A DNA stretch of 64,000 nucleotides. Origin: Hymenochaete sp. R1. Its lineage: Eukaryota > Basidiomycota > Agaricomycetes > Hymenochaetales > Hymenochaetaceae. Location of the stretch: assembly GCA_019400425.1 (NCBI GenBank), contig JAFREE010000014.1:124001-188000 (forward strand), in the 5' to 3' direction. Below, piece after piece: positions 22,155-34,054 of this stretch (position 1 is its first letter; each line of letters opens with the position of its first letter). The position numbers were made by a program, and so were the translations under genes. The notes beneath the pieces are model-generated. The model ran no database searches. It worked only from the letters and a program-made list of their open reading frames with translations, and was not told where the DNA came from.

Positions 22155-25100
22155 TTAGTTGGGATTGTCGGTCTCGGATCTCGCACATCTCTCGAACAGA
22201 AAAGAGATGGTACCTCCAGGAACATCAGTTGGAACCTGATGGCCGTATTCTTCCATGTCATTCGTCTCGACATTGGTTCCGATGGGTTGCTGCGAGAGGA
22301 TGGCTTGCAAAGTGGAGTCCAGGACTTCGGATCTCCTCTCGGAAGCCCTTGAACAGTCAATGTGCGTCCATTCTCCAAGAGAAGCGAGCGCGGCTTTCTT
22401 TTTCTTCGCGAACTATAGCGGTCACTATTAGAGGTGTAAAGTACATACGACACGCCGCTGTACTCACAGCTTTATCCGTTTTTGTAAAGTCTTCTGGTTT
22501 GTGAAGAGATGCTTTGCGGAACCCTTCAAAACGTTGTTCTGGTTCTTCTTCATGATCTGTCGATTCAGTATTGGAGGCGACTTCCGCGTCGAAATCGACC
22601 TCCCTGGTAGACACGAACTTGTTTCGGCTTTGCTCAGCTATACATGTGCAACCTAAGAGTTCGTGTGTATGGCAGCTAGTTTGGTTATGGAACGTGAAGA
22701 GGTCACGGAGCTAAAAAAATACTCAATTTAGCAATAGTCATCGGGCAAGAGAATCGATATGTCAACTAACTTCCTTGTAGGTAAATGAATCGGACTTGGA
22801 TTTGTTACCATCTTCGACATTCTGTAAAACTGTAAGCTATGGAAATGTGTGAGCACCTGTGATCAACGAACCTTGCTCATGAGGGCTATCAAGAATCCAA
22901 ATCAGCTTCAGTGGCGCGGAAAAGTCAAGGAAGCACGTACAGTCACTTAGACCGAGCTTCGTGACCTGACGTTGATAAATCTTCTCTGTGAATGTAAACC
23001 AACTTGAGCATATTGCAAGGTGGTGAGCCGGGTCGTAGAGCGTACCATCGATTGTACCGGAAGTCAAGAAGCGATAAATGAAAACAGGCCGTTTCTGACC
23101 ATCACTGTGAAGACAGGGTGTCAGACATATTTGGATGTGCGAGCAAGAACATTTCGCTCACCGATGTATGCGGGCCATTGATTGAAGGTCATGGCTAATG
23201 CAATTGTCAATGTTAGAGGAATAGGCAGGAAGAAAGAAAAAAGAGCAACGTGCCTTGGATTCCAGTCACTATCGATGAGACATAAGCGTGAAGCTCCTAT
23301 AAGATTCAGGCCTACTCCTCCCGCTTTGGAGCTGAGGAGAAAGAGGACTATGCGCTTTTAGAAGAGTGACCACCATCTGAACAGAAGCCACTCACACGCT
23401 CCTGACTGCGGTGATTTGTTAAATCTCGTCACGAACTCTTGGCGTTTTGCTGTGGGCGTTTGCCTTCATCACATTGTCAGTTGAGAGCCGGTGGGGAGCC
23501 AATAGAGACAGTTTCTCACCCATCAAGACGAAGAAGCGTATACTTCTTTTTCTTGCAAAATTGTTCGATTATGTCTAAAGTTGTTGTATAGTGCGAAACA
23601 ATGATGCACTTTTCATCCGTTTCCTGTCAGTGAAGAGTAAATGCAATGGATTGTAAGTTAATTTACCGACATACTTACCTCGCGCAGATGTTTCAGTAGT
23701 TTTGATAGAGCGATTAATTTACCTTTTAAACAATTAGCTATTGCTCAGCGACTTCATGAAAAACTGTTCTTACCACTTATTTCGACATCACCGGGGGTGA
23801 GATCGGATAGCATGTTCAATACATCGTCAGTTGCATCCTGCACTTCTTCGTTGTCATCAACATGCTTCTTCGGACCATTCGCCGACTCTTTCTTTAGCAA
23901 TAAAGGGCTTGTGCTGATTTTTGTAAGCTGTCGGATCATCGCCAGAGAACGTGCCATGGAATCCCGCAAGATTGCCGAAAGTGCGTCAGGTTGCAAAATC
24001 CTCGCAAAAATATCTTTCTGTAACGTAGTCGGAGTAATGAAAACGACATATTCATCTATTAGAAGACCGTTAGCTTAACCAAACACCAGGTACTCCAGGC
24101 TATAGCTTACGCTTAGGTGGAAGATATTTATTAAGTATGGTGGCTTCACGCCTCAAGACGAAGCTCTGAGCAATAATTTGGAGCTTAAAATACATAAGCT
24201 AATGCACTTTCGCTAGTTTAAATGACTCGGAGTGATGCTTACTTGAGCGTGGCGGGCTTCTCCGAGTTCAAGCTGTTTAGAGGAGCACGCAGGAGCTCGG
24301 CTATTGAGAATAGGTGTTTCAAAGACCTTTTTGAACGTTGAATAATCGTCCAGCAAACCAGGGTTACAGAAATCAGCCATGGAATGGAACTCCGAAAGGT
24401 CATTTTGGATAGGCGTTCCCGAAAGGATGATACGCCGGGGCGTTCTCAATGCTTGAAACATTGCGGTCGTCCGGTTCTTGACTCCTTTCAAGCGATGGCC
24501 TTCGTCACAGACAATCAGGCTTATGGGAGGCCTTTGATAAATGTTAGTACAGGAGATCAAAAAACATCAAAAGAAACCTACATGCAATAAGAAAGTTCAT
24601 CTCTATGAAAAGTTTCAGTGTCAAAGCCTAAATCTTTTGCGAAGTTTAAGAACTGACATGACTTTTCTGAGCCTCTCATAGCCAATAATGAGCACTTGAT
24701 GGATACGTCTACTCTAACTTCAGAGACTGGGGGATTTGGTAAGGTGATTGACGCACGAGTTGATAAACTGCTTGATGGTGGCGTTGTCCTTATCACCAAG
24801 GAAGACGCCGACACGGTCTTTTCCGAGCCTGTACCAAGTAGAATTTCAGACCCGTACAAGCAAGTTTAGAGGTTAAGATGAAATACCATTTGTGAAACTC
24901 TGCTTTCCAGTTCTGAAAAGAAGTCAGCTTAGGCAAAGAAATGGAGTCTACAAACGTACCGCGATGAGGGTGACAGGACAAGCAATGAGGGCTTTGCCTA
25001 CAGCTGGTCCGCCTCCTGCGTAGCAGTTTTGCTCTGGGAAGAGATATCAGAACTAAGCAAAAATGATCGATACGGCCTACTCACTTAGGAGGGTCCATAT

Positions 25101-26807
25101 CAACGTGATTGTTTGTAACGTCTTCCCCATGCCCATTTCGTCTGCAAGAATACATCCTTGACCTTCATGTTTTCGAAGCCCCATGACACATTCATACATG
25201 AATCGGACACCTAGAGAAAAATAAGTAAAATAATGCTTATGCATTTTCTTAGCTTTAGGCTCACCTTCCACCTGATGCGGCCTCAAATGCCTAGCCAAAA
25301 TCGGGTCAATGACTACTGGCACTATCGGCCGGTCTCTAGGGGACTATAAATTGAGTATCTCTAGCAATAAAATGAACAGCTAACGTACTTGAAGTTGAAA
25401 ATCTTCTCATGATCTTTTGAAGGAGACCTCATTACAATCGCATTCGTTGCCGATGGATCATGCCTGTCGAGATGTCAAGGGACGCACAGAATTATCACAT
25501 TTCAGTACTAACAAAGGCCTAGGCCCCTTTTCAGACGTTTCCGGTTTGCCGTAGAAGTTGGCAGGTGCAACAAACTTTTTGTTTGCGCCATCTGTCCGAG
25601 CTGCAGGTTGAAGCCCCGCGCTTGATACCTTTGAGCGGAACGACATCGATGTCTTGTCTATAGACCCGTCTTCAATCACGGGAAGCTCCTCGAGATCGAA
25701 GATGTTGTCGTCTTCGAGCTGAGGCCCATCGAACGGCATACTACCATTGACTTTTGGGACCTCATTCTGCGTGACTTCCCTATCGAGCTCCACTGTTTTC
25801 CCTGATATATTCAGAGTCGGTCCACCGCTGCATAAGGGTGTCCCGTTCCATTTCGTGCAGCCCATCCTTTACACTGTTAGTTAAGGGTGACAAGACCGGA
25901 AGAGAGCGCATACTTCTTTCCATTCTCGGATATCATGGTAATTTCGCTGCCAGATAGAATTACAAATGAGTCTCCATCCCAGGTCTTATGCTTCTTGTCT
26001 TGGCGCTTGCGCCTGCGAAAATCAGTGATTGAATATGTTAAGAAGGCGATGCGTACCAGCGTGCCAACCAGTACTCTGTTCTTTTTGCGTTCTTTAATTT
26101 TGCGCTGAGTAGCGTATCTATGAGATTTACAGGTTCCAATTCCACGTTCGTTGGCCCAGAAGTTGGGACAGCTGTACGAGAGTTTTGCAGGATCGTGTTC
26201 TCGGAAAGTTGCTTGAGTGGCGCGACGAACTTCTTCTTCTTCAACGCTGGAGTCCTTTCCGGTAGAGTCGAAGAGGTTTCCTTGGTAGATAATGCGAATG
26301 CGCCACTCCCGAATACCCTTCCAGATGTAAAGTCGTCTTTCTTCACCTCGTAGTCGACCTCCATCTCTTTTCCACCAAGCTTTACAAATGTGCCTATACA
26401 AGCACCTTCAGGATCCGGCTTTCCTGAAGCGATCCTACATTTTGTCATAAAAGGTCCCAGAGAGGAGTATCTCGGTAAGGAACTCACTTCCCCCCTTCCA
26501 TGTTGTACAAAACGCCGGTCCCTCGTACCAAATGCAACACGCCATCGCCGTCCCATGTCTTATTCTTTTTGTATTGAGGTAGTCTCCTATCGCACAGTTA
26601 GATGAGACTCGTATTCAATAATATTGGTGCTGACCATTGTACGTTCCAGAATTGCTCACCGAGTCGTGTTGTGTCTTCCGTGACGAGAGAACCATCCCCG
26701 TCGTCTGTAATGGTTGACAATTTTCGCTTTTTGGGTAAAGCGTGATGTTGAAAGGAGCTAGAATGCAAGGCCTGACTGGACTTCATAAGGTTTTGAAATG
26801 CAGGCAT
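22155..26807 (-). CDS. RDH54: Rdh54/RAD54B-like Swi2/Snf2 DNA translocase with duplicated N-terminal domain
   Basis: Rdh54/RAD54B remodels DNA and clears or assists Rad51/Dmc1 in homologous recombination. The ATG at 26807 gives [14 protein letters not shown]; the end reads [20 protein letters not shown] and stops at 22155. About 15-20 short introns interrupt it. The N-terminus holds two copies of a RAD54B-type module: one near 26290-26640 ([41 protein letters not shown]) and one near 25740-26070 ([34 protein letters not shown]). The ATPase core includes [17 protein letters not shown] after splicing, Walker A in [15 protein letters not shown] (near 25110-25160), motif II DEGHRLK (near 24490) and motif [21 protein letters not shown]. 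Helicase C-terminal motifs lie in the small exons 22800-23750. A non-autonomous transposon begins 78 bp upstream of the start. Confidence 0.9.
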
Positions 26808-26876
26808 CTCTCCGATGGGCGTTTGAGAAGAACAAGGTATAGAGCCTTCCTAGCCGCGCCGAATGACGCGACGGAC
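26808..26876. promoter_or_regulatory. Residual native upstream sequence of RDH54
   Basis: Fewer than 80 bases remain between the RDH54 ATG and the left target duplication of the transposon, so the transposon must form most of the upstream region. Confidence 0.4.
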
Positions 26877-26884
26877 GTCGCACG

Positions 26885-27699
26885 AGGACCAGTGAATATC
26901 CCCAGGAAGGCATCTGCCGAAAATCGAGGTTTGGGGTGGACCTCAATCGGCCGGGCCGGGTGTCCGGAGGTGGACCACAAGTAAGTGACCTCATTTTTTT
27001 TTCGGCCGGTGAGGGTGGACCTTGGGAATAGACCTTGTTACTATACATAGTAAATTATTCTCACGGTCACATGACTGTCTCGCGACTCTCTGCAAATTGC
27101 AAATGTCTTGTGTGTTCTTTTTAACCTGTATCAGTTTTGCGTTGCATAGGAGCTCTGTAGCTTCGAGAGTGGCTTAAAAATACAATTGGCATGATGTAAA
27201 TGCTCAATTTTTTTTTAAAATTTGTTGTCCAGCAGTTATGTCATATTTGAACGTCTGCTTTTGGTAATGCGATTGTCAACCGTGTCGCGCGATGTTTTGA
27301 AGGAAAAGATCGAAGTTGTTGCGAGCGAGGAGACTGTCGATCAATCCGACTAAAGTGGGTGTCCACAGACTTTACGATGACCGACATAATTGTGTACCCA
27401 CCCGTACTTTATTAATTGTACATGTATGCTTGCCGGTGTTAGTTGTGTAGTTAAAATGTATATAATAAAGTGTAATATGGTCAGTGTTCATCTGCCCTAA
27501 GTTGAAGTGTAGATGGCCGATGGGGTGGACCTTTGACAAGACATCTCGGCCGTCAAGGCCTCTGGGGGTGGACCTTAGGTCCGGACCTTGGGCACTTCGC
27601 CGGCTCCGTGGGTGGACCTTTTGCAGATGCCTCCTTCCTTTTTAGGAAGGAGGTAGGTGGACCTTTGCAGATGCCTCTCTGAGGATATTCACTGGTCCT
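26885..27699. mobile_element. hAT-like non-autonomous DNA transposon, 815 bp, with 8-bp target duplication
   Basis: The ends form an imperfect inverted repeat: AGGACCAGTGAATATCC on the left matches GGATATTCACTGGTCCT on the right, and the match extends with a few changes to GGCATCTGC. An 8-bp direct repeat, GTCGCACG, flanks it at 26877-26884 and 27700-27707. Eight-base duplications are typical of the hAT superfamily. The body has no transposase frame. The octamer GGTGGACC occurs seven times near the two ends (26935, 26969, 27014, 27524, 27567, 27611, 27656), always in the same orientation; clustered subterminal repeats of this kind are transposase-binding sites in known hAT elements. The imperfect terminal repeats suggest it is older than the 1002-1656 element. 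Confidence 0.8.
27611..27690 (+). repeat. 45-bp-spaced tandem duplication inside the transposon
   Basis: GGTGGACCTTTTGCAGATGC at 27611 recurs, with one T fewer, at 27656. Between the copies a short hairpin forms from CCTCCTTCCT and AGGAAGGAGG. Confidence 0.7.
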
Positions 27700-27707
27700 G
27701 TCGCACG

Positions 27708-27993
27708 ACGCGTTAAATTTCGAACACGTGATCGAATTGTAGCCACCGCCACGCTGCCGTCATGCATGCAGAAATCACGCTTCAAAAAAACCCTCCAAAA
27801 AACAATACCGAATTTGAGTACAGCAAAGCAGAAAAAGACCTTGATGTTTCAAGACCCCCCCCTTTTTTTTTTTAAGAATCTACACTTTACGGTCTCGTGT
27901 TCTTGACAACGTTCAACGGACAAAGTTGTGAATCTAAACTTTCGAAGTCGCAGGACTGAGACTAAGATATTCTAATCACTACTTCAATGCACA
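27708..27993. other. Spacer between the transposon and the amidohydrolase 3' end
   Basis: About 285 bases with a homopolymer junction near 27857-27873 (a run of C followed by a run of T). No gene seen. Confidence 0.5.
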
Positions 27994-30691
27994 CTAGATC
28001 CCTCCAAAAACAATCTGTCCATCCAACACGGTAGCCAGAACTTTCGTGTTGATGATATCGTTCGCCGGAATCGACATAATGTCTCGCGACAAAATGGTGA
28101 AGTCCGCACGCTTCCCTTTTTCAAGGGATCCGAGCTCATGTTCCGTGAAAGAAGCATATGCAGGATCGACGGTGAAGCCTGGGCGTCGGTGTTAGAATTT
28201 ATACTAAGTTCCGTGTAGTGGCTCACCTCGTAGAGCTTCTATGCGGGTTAGACGCTGTTCGGGGAACCTAGAACAATGGATATTTAGTCATCAAAGCCTT
28301 GCACTCTCTAAAATAATCACTAGCACCATCCATCAGGGCCGTGAGGAGAGCGCCCGTCCGTTGTAAGACGAGTAATGGCTGCTTGAAACCCTGCCAGTGG
28401 ATTCATGTCCTCGACGGGGAAGTCGGAACCCAACGCTACGCGAGCTCCAGCATCGATAATGGTGCGATACGGATACAGGTTCTTGATGCGCTCAGGGCCC
28501 TTTTTCAAATGATGAGAAGTGCCGCATTGAAGTGAGTGCTGTAGTGGTATGCATCATGCATCACGTACCAGACGATCTTCGGCATACCACATATCGCTGA
28601 CACTGAACAATTATTAGTTTCGTCAATAGAGACTTATGGGACTGAGACTTACACATGAGTGGGCTGAACGCTAGCGATAACTATTGGCTCAGTATCAGTT
28701 TCGCATCTCTGTATATCAAAAGCATGCCTAAACCTCCAATGGAAGCAAGTCGCTTCGCATCCTCCGGGAGAATTATCTGAGCATGTTCAATGCGTGGTCT
28801 TGCCTTGAAGCCACTAACGCCGGCCTCTTTCATGGCAGCCTCAAGGACATCGATTACAATAGCATTGGCCCTATCACCGATGGCATGGATGTTCTAGTGG
28901 CGTAGCATGTTAGAGTCCCGTATGAGTCTCATAAACGGAACACTTGCCACTTGCCAGCCATCCTTGATGAAACGTGGAACAAACTTGTACATGACCTCTG
29001 GATCGGTCCGCATAACCCCTCTTGTTTCTGGATTATCCGTATAAGGCTCGTACAGCTTGCGAAATACTTAGTACCGATCTATAGACAACTCGATTGCTTC
29101 CTTACCGCAGCATACCCCGACCTCAATGCACCTGTTTCATGGAGGTCACTAAAGGTGGAGAGAATGCTATTATGCGGACACATACCATCTGCAAAAATCT
29201 TGACACTACGCGACGTAAGCCTATTGTGGTCCATGACTTTAGGTGCTGTATTGCCCCAATAGTCGGCGCTATCGTTAAAGTAAGTCATTCCGTATATACG
29301 GATCTGCATCAAGCCGCGTTATTAGCGTCTTGGGGACTTTAAGGTGTCATACCGGAAGTTTCCGTTCTTCGCTATATCTGCATCCACATTATGTCAGTCG
29401 GAGAAATCCTACGCAACATGTTCATTACTTTTTGTAGAATGAAAGCGATGCCGGGTCAAATCCAGCGTCATGGAGTGTTGTGAGCCCCTTAGAGAGAGCA
29501 TCCTTCACAGCAAGATTGAAACGTTCCTTCCTGTCTTCGTCAGTAAGAGCAGGCCTTTTGATCAGATCTTGAGCTTTATCCACAAAAACACCTGGGATGG
29601 TTGTTCAAATAAAACCCGAAGAACCTATTTGCTTTTTGAATGCATTTACCTGTAGGATTTCCCCGTTCGTCTCTAATTATTACTCCACCGTCCACTTCCT
29701 CCGGAAGCGGAAGCATTTGTTGTAGGATTGCTTTTGATACCCATTGCGCATGCCCGTCCTTACTCTGCAAAACGATGAGGCGGTTCCGAACTATAGGATC
29801 TCTCTCTAGATCCTCCTTCAATAAAAGCCATTATCAATCAAAAGAATGAACGATCATATGTGAATAAAGCGTACAAATAACGGAAGTTGCTGGTCAGGCC
29901 ATGCGGTATGATCCCAACCCCACCCTTCGATAAGCCTTGAAGTGTCGTTTTCAATATCAGGACGAGAGACAATATGACGCCGAACTCGTCGCACGGCGTC
30001 TGAATCGTGCACGAGGGTGGTAAGGTAATGGTTTTCAAAGTGCCGGTAGTACTTACCTTCAACATCTTCGCTACCCTCAAGTGGCAGGATGCGACTTGCT
30101 CCATATTCAAGCGTATGCCCATGAGCATCTGTTGTGGTACCTCAGCTTTACTGTGGTCCGGGAATGAGCTGGGTAGCGCACCAGTCATCCCAGGGACAAC
30201 GATCGATGATTTGGGGATATATTTCACAACCAGGCTGCCTCGGTCGCCCAGGTTTCCAGTTTCTTCTGCCGTTCGGATACTCCATCTTTCTTTAATTCCA
30301 TCTGATTGAAGGTATCAGTCAACATTCCAATGGAGATGTAGGAGCCCTTACCTATATCACCGGTGTCGACAATCCTTTCATTGCTAACAAGCAAGCACTG
30401 GACGACAGAGTTGTCGAGGTCTACTGTATAGATGCCTTGATTGCTATGTGAGCAGATTGCATACGTCAAAGGGAGTGCGCTATCTGAGCCCTTCTCTGAA
30501 AAGAGCCAAGAGAAGGATGCCAAAGCGACAGATATAAGCAGGATCTTGATAAATATGCTGCATTTGTTCACTCGTGGCATCTGTGGTGAAGGGGCCGGGC
30601 TACTACTATTCAGCTCTTTCGACTCCGTCTCAGTCGAATCAACAAGACCACCCGCGGCCTTTCTTTGAGACGGCATCGCGGTGTTCGGCAT
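27994..30691 (-). CDS. Membrane-anchored amidohydrolase (Amidohydrolase_3 / YtcJ-like)
   Basis: Amidohydrolase_3 enzymes are metal-dependent hydrolases of C-N bonds; the substrate here is unknown. The ATG at 30691 (or in frame at 30676) gives a Ser/Pro-rich cytosolic N-terminus and one membrane span, FIKILLISVALASFSWLF, so the catalytic domain is probably lumenal or extracellular. The spliced sequence continues VVPGMT joined to DAHGHTLEYGASRILPLEGS (metal-binding His motif), then SKDGHAQWVSKAILQQMLPL and GGVIIRDERGNPTGK, then IHAIGDRANAIVIDVLEAAM (HxIGD) with RPRIEHAQIILPEDAKRLAS, then ARVALGSDFPVEDMNPLAGF (catalytic Asp region). It ends GKRADFTILSRDIMS..GGI. About a dozen introns of 50-60 nt interrupt it. 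Divergent from the permease gene. Confidence 0.85.
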
Positions 30692-31697
30692 GTATGAGAG
30701 CTGAAAGAAGGGGGAAAGTTGTTACCCGTAATGAGCTGCACACATGACTTTATTTATGGATTTTTGAGAAGGCTGTGCTGAAGAAGGAATATTAATGCCA
30801 TCGCGTAGCGAGTAAATTTCATTGCGTGCCGAAGTTCTACAAAGAATTTTTCCTGACCAGGATCGATAGTCATGAGAGGAAACAGGAAGCACAGAAAAGC
30901 AGATTTCAACTGAGCGCTAGTAAGCTTGATAGACGAAGCGCTAGCAGACGTGCTTACGTGACCTGCATTCATTGATGTGTACGTACGGGCGTCTATTTTT
31001 TTTCGTAAGCTAATCGGGAAAATTCTTTCTCGGCGACGTGGCCTTCCCGCCCTTTCCTCTTGCGACGGTCATGGACGCTTTGTTAAATTTCACTTCAGAG
31101 ATTGACCCTGCAAGTGACAATGCTCTTTTACTTCGGGACTTCTGAAGTTCTGTTGTCTGTAAGTACGGATTCACGCGATGCAATGCATGGTGCCCCGGGA
31201 TTTCCCAAGACCGGATTGTCTCTCGTGGGTTTCCCGTCGACAATATTCGAAAAAGAGTGCGCCAAAGCCTCTCTTGCTCTTTAACCGTACCGGAGGAGAG
31301 GGGCATCGTGGTTCGTTGCATTGAAACCCAATAAGATGCAGAGATCTCAGCCAGGAAACACGCCATGGAATTAAGTCAGCTGCATCAGTTTGACTATTTC
31401 TAGGCTCAAAATCGATAACGAGAAATGGACATCGCATAACTCATGAAAAGACAGTACATGTATGGGAAGGCATGTATTTACTCCTTGTATCGACCGGATG
31501 TCGGCATTTTTTCCCATTCAAATTCCGAATCAATGAAGCCCCTCTACCGGCGTTCCGTGGGATATCTCACCGACCAACCTGCCGTGTACTTGCTCAATGA
31601 CAAGCGTTCTTATCTTTACCTTGCGCTGTGCAGCCTCCGATCTCGTCTCCTGTCCATCTTTGTGCTGTCTGCACAACCTCGAAGTCGTTGCAATATA
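30692..31697. promoter_or_regulatory. Divergent upstream region between amidohydrolase and permease
   Basis: About 1 kb. A 118-codon frame on the minus strand (31010-31366) has no recognisable motif and I do not call it a gene. No repeat was recognised. The permease transcript probably starts in the right third. Confidence 0.35.
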
Positions 31698-33801
31698 ATG
31701 GCTACATCTATAGACAAGAGGGACAGCGCGACAGTCTCGACGGAGCCTGCTTTGGACACCGTGCATGAGCTTGATAACGAGCTTCTTGCAAGGTTAGGGT
31801 ACAGATCAGAGTTCAAACGTGAATTTTCTGTAAGCACCTCCCGTCTATTAGTCACAAGTAACTAATCTGACTTACAACTGCACCAAAAGCTCATCGAAAC
31901 GATATGTTTTGCCTTCTCAATAATGGGCGTCATAGCTTCTGTCTCGTCAACTTTGTCGTTTCCGTTGGTGTCTGGCGGTCATGTCGGCATGGTTTTCGGC
32001 TGGCTCATACCGTGCATATTTGTGATGACAATTGCTGCGTGCATGGCTGAATTGACTTCTTCAATGCCGTAAGTCTCGATCTTCACCATTCCACGAGCGC
32101 CTAACGATTTTTGTGTATACCTCGGTAAAGAACAAGCGCCGGCTTGTATTATTTCTCAGCTAAACTTGCACCTCCAGAGTGGTCAGCTCTCGCAAGCTGG
32201 ATTACTGGATGGGCAAATATTACAGGACAAGTCACGCTCGTGTGTTCCATAGATTTCACTTGGTAAGCCAAATTTTCTAACGTCTTGCCCAGAATGTACG
32301 ACCGACACGGATGTTTCTAGCGCCCAGATGATCACTACGGCTCTCGCGGTTGGATCGGACGGTGCAATCAATCTAGGGAACGGACCGACGTTTGGCATAC
32401 TTTTGGCAACTCTGTTCGTCCATGGCATCGTGTGCTCTGCAGCTACCAGTGTTCTGGCGCGATTAAATCTTTTTTACGTTTTGATAAATGGTAAGGATTC
32501 GTAATGACCTTGTATTTGGGTCTCCACTGATCAATCCTAGTCGGTACGACTATCGGGGCTATTATCGCGTTCTACGTCTGCTCTGGCGACAACAAGGTAT
32601 CAACCCGTGACGCATTCACGATGTTTGAAAACAACACAGGATGGTCAAATAGTGAGTAAGACCAGTTGCTCCCGACTGCGATTGACATAGAGGCTGCTTC
32701 CGTTCAGATGGATGGGCCTTTCTTCTTTCATTCACTGCGCCCATGTGGACGCTTACAGGGTGTGAGCCTCCTCTTCTATTTGCAGCTAGTATCATTCTCT
32801 AACCCGACTTGCCCGAAGATGACTCGGCAGCGCATATCAGCGAAGAGACGACAAATGCAGCATACGCCGCACCCTTGGCCATTTTGATTGGTGTTGGAGC
32901 AACGGCTTCTTTCGGATGGTTAACATTCATCGCTGCATCTTTCGCCCTTACATCGGTTCCTGATCTTCTTGAGTCGACCCTCGCGCTGCCAATGGGTCAG
33001 CTTTTTCTCGATGTCCTTGGGAAGAAGGGCATGTTAGCAATTTGGTCTTTAATTATTGTTGTCCAAGTAAGCCCCTTCTCAGACTTTCTCGAAAAAAGTA
33101 AAAATAAATAAAGAGCCTTCTTTCAGTTTGTGACCGGTGCGGCGCAAACAGTCGATGCGTCTCGAGTCGTCTTCGCGTTTGCGAGAGATGGTGCATTACC
33201 AGGTTCTCGCTTCTGGCGTCAGATCAATCCAGTCACATTAACCCCCGTGAACGCCGTATGGCTTGTCGTCTGTGTTGCAGGCGTATGCGGCGTGCTCGGG
33301 TTCTCGGAGGCAGCCCTTTCTTCTCTCGCTGGGTAAGCTCGAGGTTTTTGAAACCGTGTTCTTCCTCGCTCACAGTATGAACAGTATGGCAGTGATAGGT
33401 CTTTACACGTCTTATGTTACGCCAATATTCTTGCGTATCACCACGGGACGATCCAGATTTGTTCCCGGACCTTTCAACCTGGGAAAATGGACGATACCCC
33501 TCGGGTGTATCGCTGTGGCATGGGTTTGCTTCATAATTGTTCTCCTTGTCTTCCCTCCAGCTCAAAATGTTGATGCAGAAGAAATGAGTAAGTCACAAAT
33601 TAGTATCCCAGCCGATTCTTCTTACATTGCATCTGTAAGATTATTCGGTAGTCATTTTGATGGCTGTTTTCCTTTACGCTGGGCTTCACTATATCTTTTC
33701 TGCTAGGAAATGGTTCAAAGGTCCGGTGAGGACAGTCGAACAAAGTCAATCAATGAATTCACCATCAGATATCGCTGGAGAGGAGAAGGCGAATATTTAG
33801 T
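31698..33801 (+). CDS. Amino-acid/GABA/choline-type permease (APC superfamily)
   Basis: A plasma-membrane, proton-coupled uptake transporter with about twelve helices, of the Uga4/Hnm1 branch. Start at ATG 31698 (MATSIDKRDSA). N-terminal tail: LARLGYRSEFKREFS joined to LIETICFAFSIMGVIAS, the usual entry to TM1, followed by SGGHVGMVFGWLIPCIFVMT and AACMAELTSSMPTSAGLYYF, both signatures of the GABA-permease group. Later helices: WAFLLSFTAPMWTLTGYDSA, HISEETTNAAYAAPLAILIG, TGAAQTVDASRVVFAFARDG, ALPGSRFWRQINPVTLTPVN, YVTPIFLRITTGRSRFVPGP and WTIPLGCIAVAWVCFIIVLL. The tail ends in SPSDIAGEEKANI before the stop at 33799-33801. At least six introns, 50-70 nt. Exact substrate cannot be told from sequence. 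Confidence 0.88.
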
Positions 33802-34054
33802 AGGGTAGACTCAGCTCCACTATTACACCTTTACAAGAATGCAAAAAGAAAAGAAAACGAAGTGATTATATCATGTATATGCTGCTACACAAGCGAGTGT
33901 TGTTTGAGTTCAAAAAATTCAAAAGTCTTTGAAAGTTGTCGCCGATCGCACGTGAAGAAACGTGGCATAAAGTAGGCGACCTAGACGTGTCATCATCATC
34001 CAAGTGACTTCAACACCTACTTTCCTTTCAGCGGCCAGCGTCGTTGAGGGCCCA

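Noticed and set aside
27857..27873. C-run followed by T-run as a possible terminator or telomere-like repeat
   Set aside because: A single homopolymer junction; no repeat unit and no matching hairpin.
30754..31437. Minus-strand frames in the amidohydrolase/permease spacer
   Set aside because: No recognisable domain, no convincing splice pattern; one lies where the permease promoter is expected.
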